Positions 39,545 to 49,544 of a stretch of 64,000 nucleotides of DNA are shown piece after piece. The notes below the pieces were generated by a model. It made no database searches, was not told the origin of the DNA, and saw only the letters and a program-made list of their open reading frames with translations. The translations under genes and the position numbers were made by a program. The first letter of the stretch is position 1. Every line of letters starts with the position of its first letter. The DNA is from Faecalibacter sp. LW9 (GTDB lineage: Bacteria > Bacteroidota > Bacteroidia > Flavobacteriales > Weeksellaceae). The DNA is taken from positions 558,001 through 622,000 of the forward strand of contig NZ_CP141062.1 in the NCBI RefSeq assembly GCF_034661295.1, read 5' to 3'.

Positions 39545-42500
39545 TTAAAAATCAAATGATGCACCTAATGAAATAGATTTCATAATTGGCGAAGTATTAT
39601 CGTATAATCCTTTTCCTTCCCACCCTCTAAAAGCATTAGAGTTTGATTCTGGATCGAACGTTAATTTATCATCAAATGCCCATAATGCTAAATTTACTCC
39701 TTTTACATAAATCGTAAAGTTATCGATTCCTGTACTTTTCTTAAATAAATCGTTGAATGTATAAGCTACTTTAACTTCTTTTAAACGGATGTGATCTCCT
39801 TTTCTCATCCAACGTGTTGAAGGTAATCTACTATCCTCGTTTCCACCTTGAATTGGTTTTGGATTAGAAGCATTTGGATTAGAAGGCGACCAAACATCAT
39901 ACAACATATCTTTTGTTTGAGTATAGTTGATTGAGTTACCATCTGATGCTACATAATTTTGCCATCTGTTATGTACAGCATAGTCAAATTGACCTGTTAA
40001 GAAAATAGAAACTTGAATTCCTTTATAGAAGAAATCATTCTTTAAACCTGCTGTATATTTAGCAAATGGAGAAACTCCTTGGAAAGTTCTTTTTGCTTCT
40101 GATCTCTTTGTAGTTGTAGTTGTAAAAGTTTCATCTACATAAAATAACCCAGCTCCTGTCTCTTTGTCTACACCAGCCCAGTTATAAGTATAGTACTCAC
40201 CTACTTCGTGTCCTACAGCTAATGCTCTCATCGAAGAAGCATCGTTAATATCGTCTGGATTTTCTAATTTTTCTACACGGTTTTTATTGTAAGAAGCATT
40301 ACCGAAAATACTCCATTTAAAATTCCCGTCAATTGGACGTCCAATAACAGTTACCTCTATCCCTTTATTAGATAATTCACCAATATTGGTATAGTTTGCA
40401 CTTGGAGATCCTAACGAACCAGCAATATTTGCTTCATAAATAGCATCAACTGTACGTTTCTTATATACATCAACCCCAAACGTTAAACGATCTTTAAAGA
40501 AACCAAAATCAGCTCCCACGTTCCATTGCTTCGAAACTTCCCATCCTAAATCTGGATCTCCAGCTACAGTAATTAAGTAAGTTGGCGATTCGTCACCATA
40601 TACACCTATTCCATAGGTAGAAAAGGCATTATATTGTGGTCCCCAGTTATCAGCATACGGAATATTACCAATTTCTCCATAGTTGGCACGAACTGTTAAA
40701 CTACTAAATACTTTATCTACGAAACCTTCTCTATATACATTCCAGCTTCCACCCACAGACCAGAATAAACCTGATTTATCATTTTTACCTAATGTTGAAT
40801 TCGAATCATGACGTAATTGCCCTGAGAATGTATATTTTGAATCTAATACATAGTTTAATCGAGAGAAGTACGAAATCTGAGTCCATTTTAAGTATCTTTC
40901 TCCAGTATCTCTTGTTGTAGTATCAGTGTAGTTTAGATATGGCTTAGGCTCTGTTAATTTACTTCCAGAACCATATAATAATCGATATTGGTGTTCTTGA
41001 TATTCCATTCCAGCAAACACTTGGATATCGTGTCTATCCGCAATTGTATTTCTATAACTTACCGAATTTTGCCAGTTCCAATCAAATGCCGATGTACTTG
41101 TAGTTTGTACTACCCCACCATTATCAAAACCATCTCCTCCCGAAGGATCCCAATATTCTTTTTCGCTAATATTTTGATATTGTACTCCGAATAAAGAGTA
41201 TAAATAGAAGTTTTTAGCAAACTGTAATTCTCCATTAATCGAAGCTAAATATGTTTGGATGTTACCAGATAATTTATCTTTCTCTAAGATAGAAATAGGA
41301 TTAAAGTTGTTATTCCCTGGTCCTAAATTAGTTTGATTATAACTTCCGTCTGCATTATAAACTTTGTATACTGGTGGCGAAGTCCAACGTACATTCCATG
41401 GGTTACGATACGCTCCACCATCACTAATAGAAGTTCTCGCTACGTTAGAAAAGTTTCCGTTAAAACCTAATACAAATTTATCATTTACTTTATGATCAAT
41501 CGCAGCATTAACACTTAAACGATCGAACTTAGAATTTAAAATTAATGGTAAATTTTCGTAGTAAGATCCACCAACACGGAATGATGTATTTTCACTACCT
41601 CCTGTTGCAGAGAAATTGTACGTTTTAACCGTAGCTTGAGAACGTTGAATTTCTTTTTGCCAGTTAGTATCTGTACCATCCCAATTGATTGAATTTGCAA
41701 ACCAAGTGGATGCTGCATCTGCTGATACATGCGTATTATCTGCTCTATTAAAGTATGATAAACCTACCCATTTTACATATTCGTCAGCGTTCATCCAGTT
41801 TTGCTCATTAAAAGCAATTGACTGTACCGCCATATCAGAAGATAAATTAAATCTTGTTTTCTGATTATATTTACCTTTTTTAGTTGTAATTACAATAACT
41901 CCATTCGCTCCACGTGCTCCATATAAAGCCGTAGCAGATGCATCTTTAAGTACAGATACATTTTCGATCGCGTTAGGGTCAATCGCGGCTAAAGGATTCC
42001 AAGATTCCATTAATCCTGCATTATCTGAACCTTTACCTACTACAATACCATCAATTACATATAATGGATTTGTTGTACCTACTAAAGATCCAACCCCACG
42101 AATCGTAATAATGTTAGTAGAACCTGGATCACCCGAGTTCGTAGAGAATACTAAACCAGCTACACGTCCATTTAAAACCTCATCTACTGAAGCAGTAGGT
42201 GCTAATTCGAAATCTTCTTTTTTGATGATATCGTATGCTCCTACTTTCTGAGCGGCATCCATCTTAATACCACCAATTAAATTTACGGTACTTAAGCTAA
42301 TTTCTTCTTTCGGTGCTTGGAATTTTACTTCACCTATATTATTAGAAGCTACTTTTATGATTCTCTCTTCACCGTTAATATCGATAATTTTTAAACTATC
42401 TCCAATTTTAGCATCGATTGAAAATGCACCCGACTCATCGGTCAAAACTGTTACACCAGTTCTTTCTAATATAACTTCTGCTGCCTCTAATGGGAATCCA

Positions 42501-42595
42501 TTAGAGTCCTTAATTACCCCTGTGATTTGCGCATAGGCCATACCACCCATTAGGAATAATGATAATACGCCTAATGACGTAAGTTTTTTCCTCAT
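39545..42595 (-). CDS. SusC/RagA-family TonB-linked outer-membrane transporter
   Basis: The 1016-residue protein has a signal peptide (ending near GMAYAQ, 23), a carboxypeptidase-regulatory-like domain (24-92), and a plug with SVDEVLNGRVAGLVFST and the SusC hallmark SVLKDASATALYGARGANGVIVITTK near 213-238. A 22-strand-type barrel ends SISLGASFDF. It imports a substrate presented by SusD using TonB/ExbBD energy. Family and pairing are clear, but the substrate is unknown. The promoter candidate lies just upstream. Confidence 0.94.
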   Translation of the reverse strand: MRKKLTSLGVLSLFLMGGMAYAQITGVIKDSNGFPLEAAEVILERTGVTVLTDESGAFSIDAKIGDSLKIIDINGEERIIKVASNNIGEVKFQAPKEEISLSTVNLIGGIKMDAAQKVGAYDIIKKEDFELAPTASVDEVLNGRVAGLVFSTNSGDPGSTNIITIRGVGSLVGTTNPLYVIDGIVVGKGSDNAGLMESWNPLAAIDPNAIENVSVLKDASATALYGARGANGVIVITTKKGKYNQKTRFNLSSDMAVQSIAFNEQNWMNADEYVKWVGLSYFNRADNTHVSADAASTWFANSINWDGTDTNWQKEIQRSQATVKTYNFSATGGSENTSFRVGGSYYENLPLILNSKFDRLSVNAAIDHKVNDKFVLGFNGNFSNVARTSISDGGAYRNPWNVRWTSPPVYKVYNADGSYNQTNLGPGNNNFNPISILEKDKLSGNIQTYLASINGELQFAKNFYLYSLFGVQYQNISEKEYWDPSGGDGFDNGGVVQTTSTSAFDWNWQNSVSYRNTIADRHDIQVFAGMEYQEHQYRLLYGSGSKLTEPKPYLNYTDTTTRDTGERYLKWTQISYFSRLNYVLDSKYTFSGQLRHDSNSTLGKNDKSGLFWSVGGSWNVYREGFVDKVFSSLTVRANYGEIGNIPYADNWGPQYNAFSTYGIGVYGDESPTYLITVAGDPDLGWEVSKQWNVGADFGFFKDRLTFGVDVYKKRTVDAIYEANIAGSLGSPSANYTNIGELSNKGIEVTVIGRPIDGNFKWSIFGNASYNKNRVEKLENPDDINDASSMRALAVGHEVGEYYTYNWAGVDKETGAGLFYVDETFTTTTTKRSEAKRTFQGVSPFAKYTAGLKNDFFYKGIQVSIFLTGQFDYAVHNRWQNYVASDGNSINYTQTKDMLYDVWSPSNPNASNPKPIQGGNEDSRLPSTRWMRKGDHIRLKEVKVAYTFNDLFKKSTGIDNFTIYVKGVNLALWAFDDKLTFDPESNSNAFRGWEGKGLYDNTSPIMKSISLGASFDF

Positions 42596-42622
42596 TTGTT
42601 AATTTTTTAGTGCTAATTATGA

Positions 42623-42654
42623 CAAATATGTATAATTTAACAGAAATTAACAAA
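42623..42654 (-). promoter_or_regulatory. Promoter of susCD
   Basis: On the minus strand TTTG (42651-42654), a 20-bp spacer and CATATTTG (42623-42630), one mismatch from TAnnTTTG, lie 28 bp upstream of the susC ATG. Confidence 0.55.
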
Positions 42655-42711
42655 TTTTAATTCAGAAAAATGATTAAACGCAATAAACATTTAACATTAT
42701 AAACGAAAAGA

Positions 42712-42732
42712 GGGATTCTCAAAAGAATCCCT
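42712..42732 (-). terminator. Intrinsic terminator after cysS
   Basis: GGGATTCT, a short loop and AGAATCCC pair with T-rich flanks on both strands. It separates folE-cysS from susC. Confidence 0.8.
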
Positions 42733-42759
42733 TTTTAAACTTTTATGTATCAGAACATT

Positions 42760-44229
42760 TTAAAATGTATATGTAGTTCCTTCTTTACCATCTTTTAATT
42801 GGATACCTAAAGCAGCTAACTGATCACGTATTTGGTCAGATAACGCCCAGTTTTTATCTGTACGTGCTTGAACTCGCATATCAATTAACATTTTGATGAC
42901 TCCATCTAATTTTTCTGTATTTGCATTACCACCTTCTTCATTTTGAATTCCTAAAACTTCAAAAACAAATCCTTTAATGGTTGTCGCTAACACCTCTAAA
43001 TCTTCTGCAGTAATCGTCTCAGAACCATCTTTGATTGAGTTAATCATTTTAACCCCATCAAATAAATGCGCAATTAAAATTGGCGTATTAAAATCATCGT
43101 CCATGGCAGCATACAACTTAGTTGCCCACTCTTGGATATGAACTGAAGATGTAGCACTTGTCGTTAAACCTTCTAATGTTTTAATTGCTTCCATTAAACG
43201 ATTGTATCCTTTCTCTGAAGCCAATAACGCATCGTTAGAAAAATCTAACATCGAGCGGTAGTGTGCTTGCATCATAAAGAAACGAATCACCATCGGAGAG
43301 AAACCTTTCTCGAAGAAATCATTTTCACCAGTGATTAATTCATTCGGTAAAATCGTATTTCCTGTCGATTTCGACATCTTTTGCCCATTCAATGTTAACA
43401 TATTCGCGTGTAACCAATATTTAACTGGCGAATGACCATAAGCACCTTTAGCTTGTGCAATCTCACATTCGTGATGAGGGAATTTTAAATCCATTCCACC
43501 TCCGTGAATATCAAATTGTTCTCCTAAATATTTTGTCGACATTACCGTACACTCTAAGTGCCATCCTGGGAAACCATCTCCCCAAGGCGAAGGCCAACGC
43601 ATAATGTGTTCTGGTAATGCTTTTTTCCATAACGCGAAATCTTGAGGATTACGTTTTTCATCTTGCCCATCTAAAGTTCTTGTATTTGCAAATAACTCTT
43701 CAATGTTTCGGTTCGATAAAACACCATAATCACCACCTTCTTCGTTGTATTTTTTGACATCAAAATACACTGAACCATTTGATTCGTAAGCTAATCCTTT
43801 GGCAATTAAATCTTGCGTAATTTCGATTTGCTCTACAATGTGTCCAGTTGCAGTTGGCTCTACATTCGGTGGGAAATTGTTGAATTTTCTTAAAACTTCG
43901 TGGAAATCAACTGTATATTTCTGTACAATTTCCATTGGTTCTAATTTCTCTAAACGTGCTTTTTTAGAGATTTTATCTTCATCTGTATCGTCTAATAAGT
44001 GACCAACATCCGTAATATTACGTACATAACGCACTTTGTACCCTAAAAATTTAAGGTAACGATAAATCATATCGAAAGACATAAAAGTACGTACGTTTCC
44101 TAAGTGAACATTGCTGTAGACCGTAGGTCCACAAACATACATCCCAACGTAATCTTTGTTAATTGGTTCGAATGTTTCTTTTTGTCCCGATAAAGAATTG
44201 TGTACTTTTAATTGATGTTCTTTTACCAT
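42760..44229 (-). CDS. cysS: Cysteinyl-tRNA synthetase
   Basis: The 489-residue class I synthetase charges tRNA-Cys. The zinc/adenylate region opens [20 protein letters not shown] (30-49), including the HIGH variant [12 protein letters not shown] near 280 is the KMSKS loop. [10 protein letters not shown] and [17 protein letters not shown] provide the remaining zinc ligands. The C-terminal anticodon-binding segment ends [11 protein letters not shown]. It lies 24 bp after folE, probably co-transcribed. Confidence 0.96.
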   Translation of the reverse strand: MVKEHQLKVHNSLSGQKETFEPINKDYVGMYVCGPTVYSNVHLGNVRTFMSFDMIYRYLKFLGYKVRYVRNITDVGHLLDDTDEDKISKKARLEKLEPMEIVQKYTVDFHEVLRKFNNFPPNVEPTATGHIVEQIEITQDLIAKGLAYESNGSVYFDVKKYNEEGGDYGVLSNRNIEELFANTRTLDGQDEKRNPQDFALWKKALPEHIMRWPSPWGDGFPGWHLECTVMSTKYLGEQFDIHGGGMDLKFPHHECEIAQAKGAYGHSPVKYWLHANMLTLNGQKMSKSTGNTILPNELITGENDFFEKGFSPMVIRFFMMQAHYRSMLDFSNDALLASEKGYNRLMEAIKTLEGLTTSATSSVHIQEWATKLYAAMDDDFNTPILIAHLFDGVKMINSIKDGSETITAEDLEVLATTIKGFVFEVLGIQNEEGGNANTEKLDGVIKMLIDMRVQARTDKNWALSDQIRDQLAALGIQLKDGKEGTTYTF

Positions 44230-44253
44230 CTTTTCGATTTATATTTTTGATTC

Positions 44254-44931
44254 TTATACTTGGAAAGGAGTTTTCATCCCGATGTACGCGATAAACTCTT
44301 TTCTTAATTGCTCATTATCTTTAAATGCTCCTCCAAACTCTGCAGTTACAGTGCTTGATTCGATATCTTTGATACCACGAGAATTCACACATAAGTGTTT
44401 TGCATCGATAATACACGCAACATCATCTGTACCTAAAGCTTCTTGCATTGCTTTAACCACTTGCATTGTTAAACGCTCTTGTACTTGAGGACGTTTTGCA
44501 TAATATTCTACGATACGATTCATTTTAGATAAACCGATTACTTTCCCTTTCGAAATGTAACCTACGTGAGCACGACCTACGATTGGTAAGAAATGGTGTT
44601 CGCAAGTTGAATAAACTACGATATCCTTTTCAACCAACATTTGGTTGTAGTTATATTTATTGTCGAAAGTAGACATACCTGGCTTACGCTCTGGTAATAA
44701 TCCTCCAAAAATCTCTTTCACGAACATTTTTGCTACACGTTTTGGAGTTCCTTTCAAACTATCATCTGTTAAATCTAAACCTAAAGTTTCCATGATGTGA
44801 CGGAAATCCGATTCAATCATAGCAACCTTTTCTTCTGCTGACAACTCAAATGCATCGTCTCTTAAAGGTGTCTCTAAGTTCGCTGACATGTGGTCGTCTC
44901 CTATCTCGTCATGAAGATGTTTATCACACAT
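44254..44931 (-). CDS. folE: GTP cyclohydrolase I
   Basis: The 225-residue enzyme converts GTP to 7,8-dihydroneopterin triphosphate, the first step of folate and pterin synthesis. The zinc ligands lie in YSTCEHHFLP (near 108-117) and in KHLCVNSRGI (near 179-188). GKVIGLSKMNRIVEYYAKRPQ and TPKRVAKMF are family signatures. The N-terminal roughly 30 residues are variable. ATG at 44929-44931 is used, though Met15 could also start. It is the first gene of a probable folE-cysS operon. Confidence 0.95.
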   Translation of the reverse strand: MCDKHLHDEIGDDHMSANLETPLRDDAFELSAEEKVAMIESDFRHIMETLGLDLTDDSLKGTPKRVAKMFVKEIFGGLLPERKPGMSTFDNKYNYNQMLVEKDIVVYSTCEHHFLPIVGRAHVGYISKGKVIGLSKMNRIVEYYAKRPQVQERLTMQVVKAMQEALGTDDVACIIDAKHLCVNSRGIKDIESSTVTAEFGGAFKDNEQLRKEFIAYIGMKTPFQV

Positions 44932-44947
44932 TACTTTAAAATTTTAG

Positions 44948-44955
44948 CAAATTTA
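44948..44955 (-). promoter_or_regulatory. -7 element of folE-cysS
   Basis: TAAATTTG on the minus strand matches TAnnTTTG and lies 16 bp upstream of the folE ATG. The -33 region is not convincing. Confidence 0.5.
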
Positions 44956-45016
44956 TAAAAGTTGATGAGATAAAACCTTATGAAAAGATAATTATTCACT
45001 CTTATTCAATAGTATA

Positions 45017-45047
45017 TTTTAAAGAAAGCTGGAAAAGTTTATCTTTG
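45017..45047 (+). promoter_or_regulatory. Promoter of the hutH operon
   Basis: TTTT (45017-45020), a 19-bp spacer and TATCTTTG (45040-45047) fit the -33/-7 pattern with one mismatch. The predicted leader is about 15 nt. I see no obvious operator dyad. Confidence 0.6.
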
Positions 45048-45068
45048 ATTTAACGCAAATAACCATAA

Positions 45069-46577
45069 ATGAAAACAAAAACTCTTGGAGTAGACTTTAT
45101 TTCTTTTGAAGATTTTAAAGCTATTCAAGCTGGATATAACCAAATATCTCTTAACGAAAAAAGTAAACAACAAATTTTAACCTCTCAGCAAAATGTTGCT
45201 AAAATAGTAGCCTCTGGTCAAACCGTTTACGGAATTAATACTGGTTTTGGCCCTTTATGTGATACTAAAATTTCTGACGATGAAACAAGGCAGTTACAGC
45301 ATAACTTATTAATTAGTCACGCGGTTGGTGTTGGAAATCCGATTAAAAAAGAATTATCAAAAACAATGCTTGTTGCCAAAGCTCATGCATTATCAAAAGG
45401 GTATTCGGGTGTAACCTTAGAAGTCGTGGAACGAATTCTATTAATGGTGGAGAAAGATATTATTCCTGTTGTTCCAGAAAAAGGTTCAGTTGGTGCATCT
45501 GGAGATTTAGCGCCTCTATCTCATTTATTTTTGCCTCTGATTGGAGAAGGAAAAGTATGGGAAGGAGACAAAATTATTTCAACGAAAGAAGCTTTAGCGA
45601 AACACAATTTACAACCCCTACATTTATCGGCTAAAGAAGGTTTAGGATTAATCAACGGAACTCAATTCATCTTATCACACGCCTTACACGGTTTAAAGAA
45701 ATTTGAATATTTATTAAACTTAGCAGATGTCGTGGGTGCTTTATCCTTAGAAGCTTACGAAGGTTCTCCAAGTCCATTCAAAGCCGAATTACACGAAATT
45801 CGCGCTTTTAAAGGAACTGTTTTAGTAGCTGAACGTATGCGAAAATTATTAGAAGGCTCGGGCATTGCTCATTCACATTTCGATTGTGGACGTGTGCAAG
45901 ATCCATATTCTTTGCGTTGTATTCCGCAAGTACACGGTGCTTCTCGTAATGCCTTTTTTCATTTACAAGAATTAGCAGAAATCGAATTGAATTCGGTTAC
46001 AGATAATCCAATTGTTATTTCAGATGAAGAAGCAATTTCTGGTGGAAATTTCCATGGACAACCTTTAGCAATGGCTTTAGATTATGCAACAGTTGCAGCT
46101 TCTGAGCTAGGAAATATCTCGGATCGTCGTCAATATTTATTGATTGAAGGAAAATACGGTTTACCGAAATTATTAACAGAAAGTTCAGGATTAAATTCTG
46201 GTTTTATGATTCCACAATACACATCTGCTGCATTGTGTACAGAGAATAAAACGTTATGTTTTCCTGCTTCCGCAGATAGTATTCCAACTTCTTTAGGACA
46301 AGAAGATCACGTTTCGATGGGAAGTATCTCAGGACGAAAATTCAATCAAGTATTAGATAATGTCGAACGTATTTTAGCCATCGAGTTAATGTACGCTTGT
46401 CAAGGTTTAGAATTCAGAAGACCAAAACAAACTAGTCCATATTTAGAAGAAGTTTTTGCAGCAGTGCGTGGAATTTGTCCAAAATTAGAAGAAGATCGCT
46501 TAATTGGTGATGATATCAATAATATTATCGCATTATTACAAACGGAAGCATTTCAGGATTTAATTATGAAGTTTTAA
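45069..46577 (+). CDS. hutH: Histidine ammonia-lyase
   Basis: The 502-residue enzyme removes ammonia from histidine to give urocanate, the first step of histidine degradation. The tripeptide that cyclises to the MIO electrophile is Ala143-Ser144-Gly145 in GSVGASGDLAPLSH. The catalytic Tyr lies in VYGINTGFGPL (53-63). QDPYSLRCIPQVHGA near 278 and SGGNFHGQP near 324 are further active-site signatures. Phenylalanine or tyrosine ammonia-lyase is the alternative in this superfamily; hutU downstream decides for histidine. It is the first gene of the operon. Confidence 0.95.
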   Translation: MKTKTLGVDFISFEDFKAIQAGYNQISLNEKSKQQILTSQQNVAKIVASGQTVYGINTGFGPLCDTKISDDETRQLQHNLLISHAVGVGNPIKKELSKTMLVAKAHALSKGYSGVTLEVVERILLMVEKDIIPVVPEKGSVGASGDLAPLSHLFLPLIGEGKVWEGDKIISTKEALAKHNLQPLHLSAKEGLGLINGTQFILSHALHGLKKFEYLLNLADVVGALSLEAYEGSPSPFKAELHEIRAFKGTVLVAERMRKLLEGSGIAHSHFDCGRVQDPYSLRCIPQVHGASRNAFFHLQELAEIELNSVTDNPIVISDEEAISGGNFHGQPLAMALDYATVAASELGNISDRRQYLLIEGKYGLPKLLTESSGLNSGFMIPQYTSAALCTENKTLCFPASADSIPTSLGQEDHVSMGSISGRKFNQVLDNVERILAIELMYACQGLEFRRPKQTSPYLEEVFAAVRGICPKLEEDRLIGDDINNIIALLQTEAFQDLIMKF

Positions 46578-46579
46578 AA

Positions 46580-46759
46580 ATGAATTATACCTATTTATTA
46601 ATAAGTTTTTTATCCATTACAATTGGATTATTTGGTATGTATAAAAATCAATTTTGGAAATATAGTATTGAAGATTCTCTCAAAATTACAAAAACCCAAC
46701 TATTTGGAAGCTTCACAGCATTATTAATAATTGGTTTATTCTGTTTATTAAAAATTTAA
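46580..46759 (+). CDS. 59-residue two-helix membrane protein between hutH and hutU
   Basis: The ATG is 2 bp after the hutH stop, and TAA at 46757-46759 lies 16 bp before hutU. The translation begins MNYTYLLISFLSITIGLFGM and ends LLIIGLFCLLKI, giving two hydrophobic helices joined by a charged loop with KYSIEDSLKITKTQ. Tight spacing on both sides argues for a real, co-transcribed gene. No family is recognised. A small accessory membrane protein, or a passenger unrelated to histidine use, are both possible. Confidence 0.65.
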   Translation: MNYTYLLISFLSITIGLFGMYKNQFWKYSIEDSLKITKTQLFGSFTALLIIGLFCLLKI

Positions 46760-46775
46760 TCAAACCACACAAAAA

Positions 46776-48755
46776 ATGACATTTCAAGAACAAATAAAAC
46801 AAGGAATTCCATCGGTTTTACCTCCGAAAAATATAGTGAATAAAAACATAAGTCATGCACCAAAACGCAAAGAAATCTTATCTGACGATGAGAAAAAATT
46901 AGCGTTAAAAAATGCCTTACGTTATTTCGAACCTCAACATCATGCAGAATTAATTCCTGAATTTAAAGAGGAATTAGAACAATACGGTCGTATTTATATG
47001 TATCGTTTCAAACCAGATTACGACATCTATGCTCGCCCAATTGAGGATTATCCCGGAAATTCTCAGCAAGCTAAAGCGATTCAATTAATGATTCAAAATA
47101 ATTTGGATCCTGCGGTCGCTCAGCATCCGGAAGAATTAATTACTTACGGAGGAAATGGAGCGGTTTTCCAAAACTGGGCGCAATATTTATTAACGATGAA
47201 ATATTTGTCGGAAATGACCGATGAACAAACGTTGGTGATGTATTCTGGTCATCCGATGGGTTTATTTCCTTCGCATAAAAATGCACCTCGCGTTGTGGTT
47301 ACGAATGGAATGGTGATTCCGAATTATTCAAAACCGGATGATTGGGAAAAATTCAATGCATTAGGTGTTTCACAATATGGGCAAATGACTGCCGGAAGTT
47401 ACATGTACATTGGCTCTCAAGGAATTGTACACGGAACGACGATTACGGTTCTGAATGGGTGTCGTAAAATTGACAACCAAGGAACTGCAGGTAAATTATT
47501 TGTAACTGCAGGTCTAGGTGGAATGTCTGGCGCTCAACCCAAAGCAGGAAATATTGCGGGAGTAATTTCTGTAACTGCGGAAGTGAATCCAGCTGCCACG
47601 TGGAAACGTCACGAACAAGGTTGGGTGGACGAAGTAATTTCGGATTTAGATGAATTAGTCAAACGTGTACGCGAAGCTAAGGAAAAGAACGAAGTCGTTT
47701 CCATCGCTTATGATGGAAATGTCGTTGAAGTTTGGGAGAAATTCGATGAAGAAAATGTATACATCGATTTAGGATCCGATCAAACTTCTTTACATAATCC
47801 TTGGGCAGGAGGTTATTATCCTGTAGGATTAAGTTTTGAAGAAGCGAACGAAATGATGGCAAATGATCCAACCTTATTCAAAGAAAAAGTGCAAGAATCT
47901 TTACGTCGTCATGCTGAAGCCGTAAATAAACATACTGCTAAAGGAACCTACTTCTTCGATTATGGTAATGCTTTCTTGTTGGAAGCCTCTCGTGCTGGAG
48001 CTGATGTGATGGCAGAAAACGGAATTGATTTCAAATATCCATCGTATGTACAAGATATTATGGGACCTATGTGTTTTGATTATGGATTTGGACCTTTCCG
48101 TTGGGTTTGTGCATCTGGAAAACCAGAAGATTTACAAAAGACGGATGAAATTGCTTGTCAAGTTTTAGAAGAAATAATGAAACATTCACCTGAAGAAATT
48201 CAGCAACAAATGCAAGATAATATCACATGGATTAAAGGGGCACAACAAAATAAATTAGTTGTTGGATCACAAGCTCGTATATTATATGCCGATGCCGAAG
48301 GACGAATCAAAATTGCAAAAGCATTTAATGATGCCATTGCAAAAGGTGAAATTGGACCAGTTGTATTAGGACGCGATCATCACGATGTTTCAGGTACAGA
48401 TTCTCCTTTCCGTGAAACTTCTAATATTTATGACGGATCAAAATTCACAGCAGATATGGCAATTCATAATGTAATTGGTGATAGTTTCCGTGGAGCGACT
48501 TGGGTTTCTATCCACAACGGTGGCGGTGTTGGATGGGGTGAAGTAATCAATGGCGGATTTGGAATGTTATTAGACGGAACTTCTGAATCTGAAACGAAAT
48601 TAAAATCCATGTTGCATTGGGATGTGAATAACGGAATTGCTCGCAGATCGTGGGCAAGAAATGAAGAAGCTATTTTTGCTATCAAACGTGCCATGGAAGA
48701 AGAACCTTTATTAAAGGTGACTTTACCGAATATCGTCGATGAAGAATTGTTATAA
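46776..48755 (+). CDS. hutU: Urocanate hydratase
   Basis: The 659-residue NAD-dependent enzyme converts urocanate to 4-imidazolone-5-propionate. GGNGAVFQNWAQYLLTM near 125, MYSGHPMGLFPS near 150 and the dinucleotide-binding stretch GGMSGAQPKAGNIAG near 248 are family motifs. The conserved cysteine lies in FRWVCASGKPEDL near 450. It is about 100 residues longer than the 555-residue E. coli-type enzyme, mainly through inserts. I take this to be the long Bacteroidota form. It is the third gene of the operon and ends 3 bp before a lipoprotein gene. Confidence 0.93.
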   Translation: MTFQEQIKQGIPSVLPPKNIVNKNISHAPKRKEILSDDEKKLALKNALRYFEPQHHAELIPEFKEELEQYGRIYMYRFKPDYDIYARPIEDYPGNSQQAKAIQLMIQNNLDPAVAQHPEELITYGGNGAVFQNWAQYLLTMKYLSEMTDEQTLVMYSGHPMGLFPSHKNAPRVVVTNGMVIPNYSKPDDWEKFNALGVSQYGQMTAGSYMYIGSQGIVHGTTITVLNGCRKIDNQGTAGKLFVTAGLGGMSGAQPKAGNIAGVISVTAEVNPAATWKRHEQGWVDEVISDLDELVKRVREAKEKNEVVSIAYDGNVVEVWEKFDEENVYIDLGSDQTSLHNPWAGGYYPVGLSFEEANEMMANDPTLFKEKVQESLRRHAEAVNKHTAKGTYFFDYGNAFLLEASRAGADVMAENGIDFKYPSYVQDIMGPMCFDYGFGPFRWVCASGKPEDLQKTDEIACQVLEEIMKHSPEEIQQQMQDNITWIKGAQQNKLVVGSQARILYADAEGRIKIAKAFNDAIAKGEIGPVVLGRDHHDVSGTDSPFRETSNIYDGSKFTADMAIHNVIGDSFRGATWVSIHNGGGVGWGEVINGGFGMLLDGTSESETKLKSMLHWDVNNGIARRSWARNEEAIFAIKRAMEEEPLLKVTLPNIVDEELL

Positions 48756-48757
48756 AA

Positions 48758-49129
48758 ATGAAGAAATTAATTGTAATACCTTTTCTATTATTAATCTATT
48801 CGTGTAATCAAAAAACGAACTGTGAAGCATTTCTTCTAAAAAGAGAAAACAGTGAATGTTTAATGGTTGTGGAAAGTAAGGATTTGGGAACAAGTGGAAA
48901 TTTAGCAATGAATGGAAGAAATCCTGTTACGAATGAAAAGTGTGATTGTAATGAAGAAAATCGTTGGTGGGCTAATTATAGAAACGAAATCAATATTGGA
49001 GATACCATCATCAAAAGAAAAGGTGAACTAACTTTTAATATTCATAAAAAAGATACGATAATTTCTCATGAATGGGAATGTGATGGTAAAACATTTCATC
49101 CTGATGGAACAGTAAAATCTGAATTATAA
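48758..49129 (+). CDS. Small hypothetical lipoprotein
   Basis: The 123-residue protein has lipobox LLIYSC (Cys16) after a short hydrophobic start, so it is probably a lipoprotein. The mature part has further cysteines (NCEAF, SECLM, KCDCNEENRWW, WECDGK) and ends with GKTFHPDGTVKSEL. It starts 3 bp after hutU and ends in a terminator, so it is the last gene of the hut transcript. No family recognised. The link to histidine degradation is positional only. Confidence 0.7.
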   Translation: MKKLIVIPFLLLIYSCNQKTNCEAFLLKRENSECLMVVESKDLGTSGNLAMNGRNPVTNEKCDCNEENRWWANYRNEINIGDTIIKRKGELTFNIHKKDTIISHEWECDGKTFHPDGTVKSEL

Positions 49130-49130
49130 A

Positions 49131-49167
49131 AATAAATCCACTTCTCATTAGAGTAGTGGATTTATTC
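49131..49167 (+). terminator. Intrinsic terminator of the hutH operon
   Basis: AATAAATCCACT and AGTGGATTTATT form a 12-bp stem around an 11-base loop just past the lipoprotein stop. Confidence 0.75.
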
Positions 49168-49186
49168 TGTAAAGAAATTCTATTTT

Positions 49187-49345
49187 CATTTTTGTCTTGA
49201 CACAAAAACGAAACAAAAAAGTCAAGGCTTTAAATCTATTAGACTAAAAATAAATTTCATTACGGGAATGAATTAAATGATTCGCATTCGCTCACTAATT
49301 CATTCTATTCCTTCATTCAAATTATTTTCTTAACGTCATAGATTT
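49187..49345. repeat. Long palindromic intergenic element
   Basis: It starts TTTTTGTCTTGACACAAAAA and AAAAAAGTCAAGGC, a pattern seen in a widespread flavobacterial intergenic repeat. An inner perfect stem is GAATGAATTA/TAATTCATTC (20-base loop), and the outer arms AAATCTAT...AATAAATTT and ...AATTATTTTCTTAA...ATAGATTT pair imperfectly. The rest of 49346-49490 shows no feature. Confidence 0.6.
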
Positions 49346-49490
49346 AGAGGCTAATTCCTAACAATCAGAATTATCAAGCTTAATTCATTTCAGCTTCTCG
49401 TTACATAAATCTAACAATCCATTAACACACATCAATTAACTCATATACAACTCCTTATCCTACATCAAGATAAACCTTTTATAGCGATCG

Positions 49491-49498
49491 TAACTTTG
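49491..49498 (+). promoter_or_regulatory. -7 element of the pirin gene
   Basis: TAACTTTG matches TAnnTTTG and lies 46 bp upstream of the pirin ATG. No clear -33 element. Confidence 0.45.
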
Positions 49499-49544
49499 TA
49501 AAAGAAAAATAAAACAAGTTATCAATCACTTAAAAATAGATCAA

